Below, one piece after another: positions 59,069 to 64,000 of a stretch of 64,000 nt of DNA; the stretch's first letter is position 1, and every line of letters begins with the position of its first letter. The notes under the pieces are model-generated. The model did no database searches. It was given only the letters and a program-made list of their open reading frames with translations, and was not told the origin of the DNA. The DNA is from Nigrospora sphaerica (taxonomy: Eukaryota; Ascomycota; Sordariomycetes; Amphisphaeriales; Apiosporaceae). The stretch is from positions 3,782,001-3,846,000 of the forward strand of contig JAGVVL010000009.1 in the NCBI GenBank assembly GCA_018287875.1. Direction: 5' to 3'. The position numbers and the translations under genes were made by a program.

Positions 59069-60149
59069 CGTGACCGGCAGATTCTTGTCAGTAATCAAAG
59101 TTTGTAATCAATATTTTTTTTTTACTACGGGCTATCCCTAATGGCCTCGTGGGCGTGACTCTTTTCGGACCGGCCGGCTGGGCCGGCGGGCGACGAGGGC
59201 AGGGGAAATGTCGTGATGCTCTAATGCCGAGCGGACCGGGGGTGGGTGACAAACCAACGGCCGAAGCGAGGGAGAAGAAAAAACCAGAGCACGCCAGTCG
59301 GAGGGGCCATCAAGCACACGGGCGCGGACACAAGACATAGGCGGGGGACGTTTTGCCGTTCGTTCACGGGAGCGTGTATCACGATGGCTTGCTTATTGAA
59401 GGACAGAGGGGCAGCAAAGTGGGCAGGCCGCTCTCAACAGCTCAAGCGTGCTCAGCAGGCAGGAGCTTGGGCCAGCTGGCAACTCCGCTCCTCCCTTCGT
59501 GGGTCGGCCTGTCGGGGCCAAGACAGTTCCAGGCCGTTCGTCCATCCACTCTGTATCAAAAACTAGCAAGTCATATGCGCTTAACTGGGGCAACGAAATA
59601 TTGGGTCGAACCCAGCGCCGGGCACAGTGCGATCGATCGTCGTTCTGCTGTGCTGCGCTGCTCTCGCGACAGACAGGCGGGCGTGACGTGGCCAGGGATG
59701 GGCTGGCGAGGCCGTGAATCTGCCACCCCCGCCCACTCTTTCCTCGCGAACTCTCTTGTTTCGCTAGCCCGGAGAGTCGCTGGCAGGTACGAGGGTGCTG
59801 CTACTGCCGCCGCCGCCGCACTCGTCCCACCCTTGCAGGGCGTGCTCTCTCTCACTCCCCCTTCCTGTCGGCCTGCCAAGCCTGCCTGCTGTACGTACTG
59901 CTGCTGTACGGGGGCTACTGCACTTCATCGACGGGCACCCTACCCACACATCCATTCCCGTTAGCAGCTCGAGGTACTTTGCATGGTAAAGAAGAGGTGG
60001 GCTGCTTGGCCCGTCCAGGATGTACCTCCCGCATAACCTGTAGCGGCTCCATCCACCCAAACCCAGAGCCCATCCTCAATGTACCTACCCAAACTTTTGC
60101 TCCCACGTTTTCGTCCCATTTCTTTCTCGTGAGATCCGTCGTCCATGGT

Positions 60150-60463
60150 CTTTAAAGCTGCCCTCGCTCTCCCTCCTTCCCGTCTTCCTTCCCCTTCCCT
60201 CTCCAGACCACAGCATCTTGTACCACACAGAACATCTACACAAATACACAGCTACACAGCTACAACCGTTCCACCACGCTGCGCGCAACTAAGCCAACAC
60301 TCCCTGTCAATACCTCCAAGCACAGCTTATTATCAAGACAACACACCCATCGGCTCGCCCTCTGTAATAGTCCAACCCACGGCTATTCTCAACAACCTCT
60401 CATATCAAGACCGATTCGGCAAATCACACCACCCTCACCAGGAACTCCATATATTTACGAGAT
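60150..60463 (+). promoter_or_regulatory. pyrimidine-rich promoter/leader of the 94-residue protein gene
   Basis: C, T and CA-rich sequence directly upstream of the ATG at 60464, as is common at fungal transcription starts; the exact start is unknown. Confidence 0.4.
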
Positions 60464-60818
60464 ATGCCTTCTCAAGTCTACCTGCCCGTTCCCTGCGCGA
60501 CCCAGCAGCGTCCTTCTTCTCGTAAGTTCTACCTGCAACCCAACTCCATGACGCTTATCTCCGAAACACTATACTAACATGGGGTCCATAGAATCAGAAG
60601 CCAGCTCTCCCCCCGACTCCAGCCCCGCCTCTCAGGCCAACCGGTGCGAGAACCAGGACCCGGATTTCCTCGCCAACGAGGAGCTCCAGACGATCCAGGT
60701 CGCCCTCCGCGGTGGACGTCACCGACGCGGCAACCTGTCGCAGTCCGACTTTGAGAGCTTCCACATGTTCCGGAGGGACGTTCGCTCCGGCTCCATTCCT
60801 GACCTGGCTGCCCTTTGA
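60464..60818 (+). CDS. small spliced protein, unknown function
   Basis: Two exons, 60464-60521 and 60592-60818, joined by a 70-bp intron with gtaagt, a perfect tactaac branch site and ccatag; the split codon gives Gln20. The 94-residue product starts MPSQVYLPVPCATQQRPSS, continues with a Ser/Pro-rich stretch (21-36) and has a more ordered second half: DPDFLANEELQTIQVALRGG, then RRGNLSQSDFESFHMFRRDV and SIPDLAAL. No signal peptide or membrane segment. The frame of exon 2 is open upstream to an ATG in the intron at 60579, which could mislead a single-exon annotation. I do not recognise the family; the strong splice signals are the main support. Confidence 0.7.
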
Positions 60819-63800
60819 AAGGGGACGTCACGGCCCCTCCATGACGACTCTCTCCTCAACCGCCTTCAACGTCGGTTGAAACCACTCTACTCAATCTACC
60901 TTTTTTTCCACTCTCGGACCAGTCACCAAGCTCGAGAGCCCTCACCTCTCCATCACTCAACATCCCGCCCTCGTGCGGAGTTTATACGATTCATGTCACC
61001 AATACTTATTTGATTTCCCATTCGAGTTGACCCAGTGAGGCGCAAGCCCGGGCACTCGCGGCGTTCCAGGAGTTTTTTACCACAGGTTCTTCAGGCGAGG
61101 GGAACATTTATGAGGTGCACAGGCGTTTTCCAAAGACGGACATGGGTACCACTCAGCTACGAATCTTGGGACGAAAAGATCACGGGATCGGAACGGAAAG
61201 GGAAAGCGCCCCTATTAGCGATTTGAGGACTACTATGAATTTTGATATTGGCATCATCATTATCACCACCACTACCGGCATCCTCGTCCGCGAAAGCGAA
61301 GGCCGAGGCAGACAAAGTATTATTAATAGCCAGATGGCGTGGCCAATAATACAAGCTTCTTGGAAAAGAAACAAACCACACAATTGAATCCTGCTTTGTG
61401 ATGTTTGCCTCATCGTGACGAGTCTCTTTGAAGGTGATCTCCTGAAAATCTGTCTTGACAGGAATACACCGTGCGGAGCACCGGCAAAGCTGGTATCATC
61501 GTGAGCCTCCATTCCAGCCCCTATCCCCCCCCCAAAGGGATCGTCGCCCCGTAATTTGGGTACGTCGACAAGCTTCGCGATGCCATCTCGTCATGCAGGG
61601 GGCACGAGCGCGAGACACGGCAGATGTCGGGTTGGTCGTACTTCATCCCACGCCTTCTCATGCGGCGCGCTGTGGCAGGCTGTCAAATTAACCTCGAGCA
61701 TTATTGCTTACCCGATCTTCTTCGTCCCAACCTGCCATGCTGTAAATTTCTATGTTGGTGTGTGGTTATGTGTGTGTGAGTGTGCGTGTGCATGTACGTA
61801 TGTGCGCGCGCGCGTGCGTGCGCGTGCAAGTGCATGTCCCAAGGTACGGAGACATATGCAGCGAAGATCCGCTTACGGGGGGGGGGGGCGAGGCTGGCTC
61901 GGGATATTGAGGGGAATCCCGGCGCATCGGGATGCACAAGATCAGGGCGGATGGGGCGCGCAATCAGGTCAGTGGGAGTTCCGGAGTCTTTCCTCCCCCA
62001 GAAATTGCCTTTGGCTTCTTTTCCCGCCGTTCGATGAGGTCGTTGGAACCCCCCGGGCTGGGGCTGGGGGCGTATGGCCCACCAGCTGCGTGCCAGAGAG
62101 CTAGGGGAGGACCCGACCGCGGTCGGGTTGCGCGGGTCCGATGGCCGCACTCGATCCTCGATCCCGCGCCCGCTGGAGCTCCTGCGCCATCACCTTCTTC
62201 TGCTGCGAATCGACGCCCCGATTTCGTGGCGTGTGCCCTGTTGACACCTCCCCCCACGCCGTCTGAAAAGGGAAGAAGCCTTTCCAGTGGCTGGCGGCGC
62301 ACGCGCCGTGGAGCCCACCCACGTCCTTCTTCCCGGCTTGACCACAGGTGGATCACTGACTGCTACTGTTTCTACGCCGTAGATGGCATGTGGATGGCGG
62401 ATACCAACCGACCTGGAGAAGAGAAATTCCCGGGCCTGGCCAAACGCTGATACCTGCAGCAGGGCAAGCATGAAACCAACTGTCCCAGCGGCGGCTAGCA
62501 CCTCAACCTCGCCCATCCCAGAAGCTATCTACCGCCGGCCCAAACCTTCGTGTGGCCGCGCTGGCGGGCCCTGCTGACTAGAGAGCAAAGGCGCGCTCGC
62601 TACGGCAGTTAGTTAGCGTTGGCGGGCGCGGGCGGCGGATAGAGAAACCGAGGGCGCGGGCGGGCTTTTTTTTCGCCCGTCCCGTCCGCTCGCATCTTTG
62701 CGGGCGGCGCGCGCCTCTCTCCCCAGGGCTGATCCGGCAAGGCTCGCGCGTCAAGCGATACGGGCATTTGGCCCGGGACGCGCGCATCGCGAACCACCCC
62801 GGTCGCGGCGGCGGTGGTGCGGCGAGGTTGAGGCACGAAGACGGACCGCTCTGCGCGCTTGGGCGAGCGGACTGGACGCCTACTTGGTCCCCCCCCCCCC
62901 CAAACTTTGCAAGGTCCCTCCACCAAGGGGCGCCGATTTCACCTGGAAATTCCGTATCGTGGGAGTCCGGCGTGTCAGTGAACATAGAAAAAGCCCCCAA
63001 GCTTACGGACCCGTCCATCCATTGGGAATCGTGACGGATTCCGTCTCTCTTGCCTGCCCCGGACGCCACACCGCTTCCTCCTCTGGCTCCGCGGCGTTGC
63101 GCTTAGCGGGCGACTTCGGGCTACGGGGCAGCTACCGATGGTCCAATCTTGCGCTCTCAACACAAAATTGCCCTTGGGTACTAAGGGTGAGGGAAACGGG
63201 TTCACGGGGACGACGGGGCCCACGCCCAATCTGTCCTTGCCGAAAACGCTCCCCCTTTCTCCCCGTACATACTCTTTCGTCTGGCTGGCCATGTGGGCAT
63301 GTGTGTGCGTGTGTGGCATTGCTGGCGTGCTTACGTGCGTGAGGTGCGCGTGCTTTTGGCCCCCAAACCCGCGCTTGGCCCGGATCGCTCGATGGCCTCG
63401 ACGGCCCCGCATGACTTCATACCGGCTCCAATCTTTGCCGTCCGACCGTTTGTCTTCCGGAGACCGGCCATTTCTTCGCCATGCGTGCCCGCGTGTTTTC
63501 TCGCTCTCACCCCTGGCTTACTCACCAGGTACAACGCTGATTGTAGGAAGCACGTACGCGCAAGTCGCAAGTCCTTCTCCCCCCCTCCCTTTCTCTTCCT
63601 CCCAGACCCGCTCCCCCAGAATGACGAAAAGAATGGATGGGCAAGCTGCGCCCCATCAAACAGCCAAGCCACAGCTCGGCTCGCCTCCCTCCGGCGTGGC
63701 GGCGTTTTCTCTTTTCGCCTTGCCAGCCCTACTTCGTCTCCGCCCTTTTGCTCGCCTCCTTGTGGGCCGGCAACATCATACCTTATGTTTTTCGTGTGCT

Positions 63801-64000
63801 CACCGAGCCACATTCTTTCAGGTATGATGTTGATATGGGCCTCGGTCGCTGGTCGCATCTCAGGGTCTTCTCTGATCTTTCTACGACCGGGCCTCCCGTG
63901 GGGGACCCGCCTATTGCCCATCATATGTCGGTGATCCCCATGCGTCAGTGAGCGCAAGGCGGTCGCCCTCCCAAGGGCGCACACGCACAGAAGCCCACCA
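60819..64000. other. 3.2 kb without a supported gene
   Basis: Includes the 3' region of the small protein gene, a GT/GC-rich alternating tract (about 61760-61832), a G run near 61880 and a C run near 62890. Frames at 62600-63950 are long on both strands, but low in complexity and without domains. Confidence 0.45.

Larger units (their letters stand above)
55170..60463. other. 5.3 kb without a supported gene, rich in simple repeats
   Basis: It contains a (CA)n tract at 55363-55388, (GA)n at 57035-57057 and (CGG)n at about 59036-59068, with polypurine/polypyrimidine stretches between. The many short GC-rich frames have no domains. The last 300 bases are a CT-rich leader. Confidence 0.5.

Noticed and set aside
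59036..59107. Poly-Gly/poly-Arg frames near 59 kb
   Set aside because: Produced by the CGG microsatellite; no start context or domain.
62578..63984. Overlapping long frames at the right end
   Set aside because: GC-rich low-complexity frames on both strands, none with a domain, splice pattern or codon character.

Overview
This is a nuclear chromosome segment of a filamentous ascomycete. Short phase-variable introns with GT..AG ends and CTAAC-type branch sites, GC-rich coding exons, an AA11-type LPMO, a NACHT-WD40 gene, HET domains and RIP-like decay of transposons all point to Pezizomycotina. I favour Sordariomycetes (Sordariales/Chaetomiaceae-like), but the species cannot be read from the sequence.

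Left arm (1-18 kb): compact housekeeping genes. These are the 3' part of ATP synthase subunit J (atp18, +), an FSH-type serine hydrolase (-), the proteasome lid subunit Rpn5 (-), an RRM-domain protein (-), a small probably N-myristoylated protein (-), RNase P/MRP subunit Pop7/Rpp20 (-) divergent from a Rogdi/Rav2 V-ATPase regulator (+), and a mitochondrial NIPSNAP protein (-). Right arm (40-64 kb): a Ser/Thr-rich GPI-anchored protein (+), a CorA-like membrane protein (-), a secreted type-B carboxylesterase (+), an AA11-like LPMO with an X278-like tail (-), lipoyl synthase (+) and a spliced 94-residue protein (+). Both arms contain long stretches without a gene I can support.

Middle (about 20.9-33.7 kb): an accessory island, and the most interesting part. 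A decayed DUF3435/FluG-type tyrosine-recombinase gene (the family that includes Starship captains) lies at 21.5-25.6 kb. A 1,929-bp Fot1/pogo element with 52-bp inverted repeats is inserted in it; removing the element and one TA restores the recombinase reading frame. Facing it is an apparently intact seven-exon NLR-like gene (25865-30952, -), which I assembled to 1,573 residues: N-terminal membrane segment, SesB-like alpha/beta hydrolase, NACHT, and eleven nearly identical 42-residue WD40 repeats. Two pieces of a HET domain, both on +, flank this block. The first ends and the second starts at the same conserved Leu-Gln-Glu-Leu point, and both carry CAGGA there. The simplest model is a small Starship-like element carrying an NLR that inserted into a HET gene and later decayed by RIP, leaving the NLR coding sequence open. 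This model is inference; the parts are seen in the sequence.

Exon boundaries come from splice motifs, phase and family knowledge only; no alignment or expression data were available.
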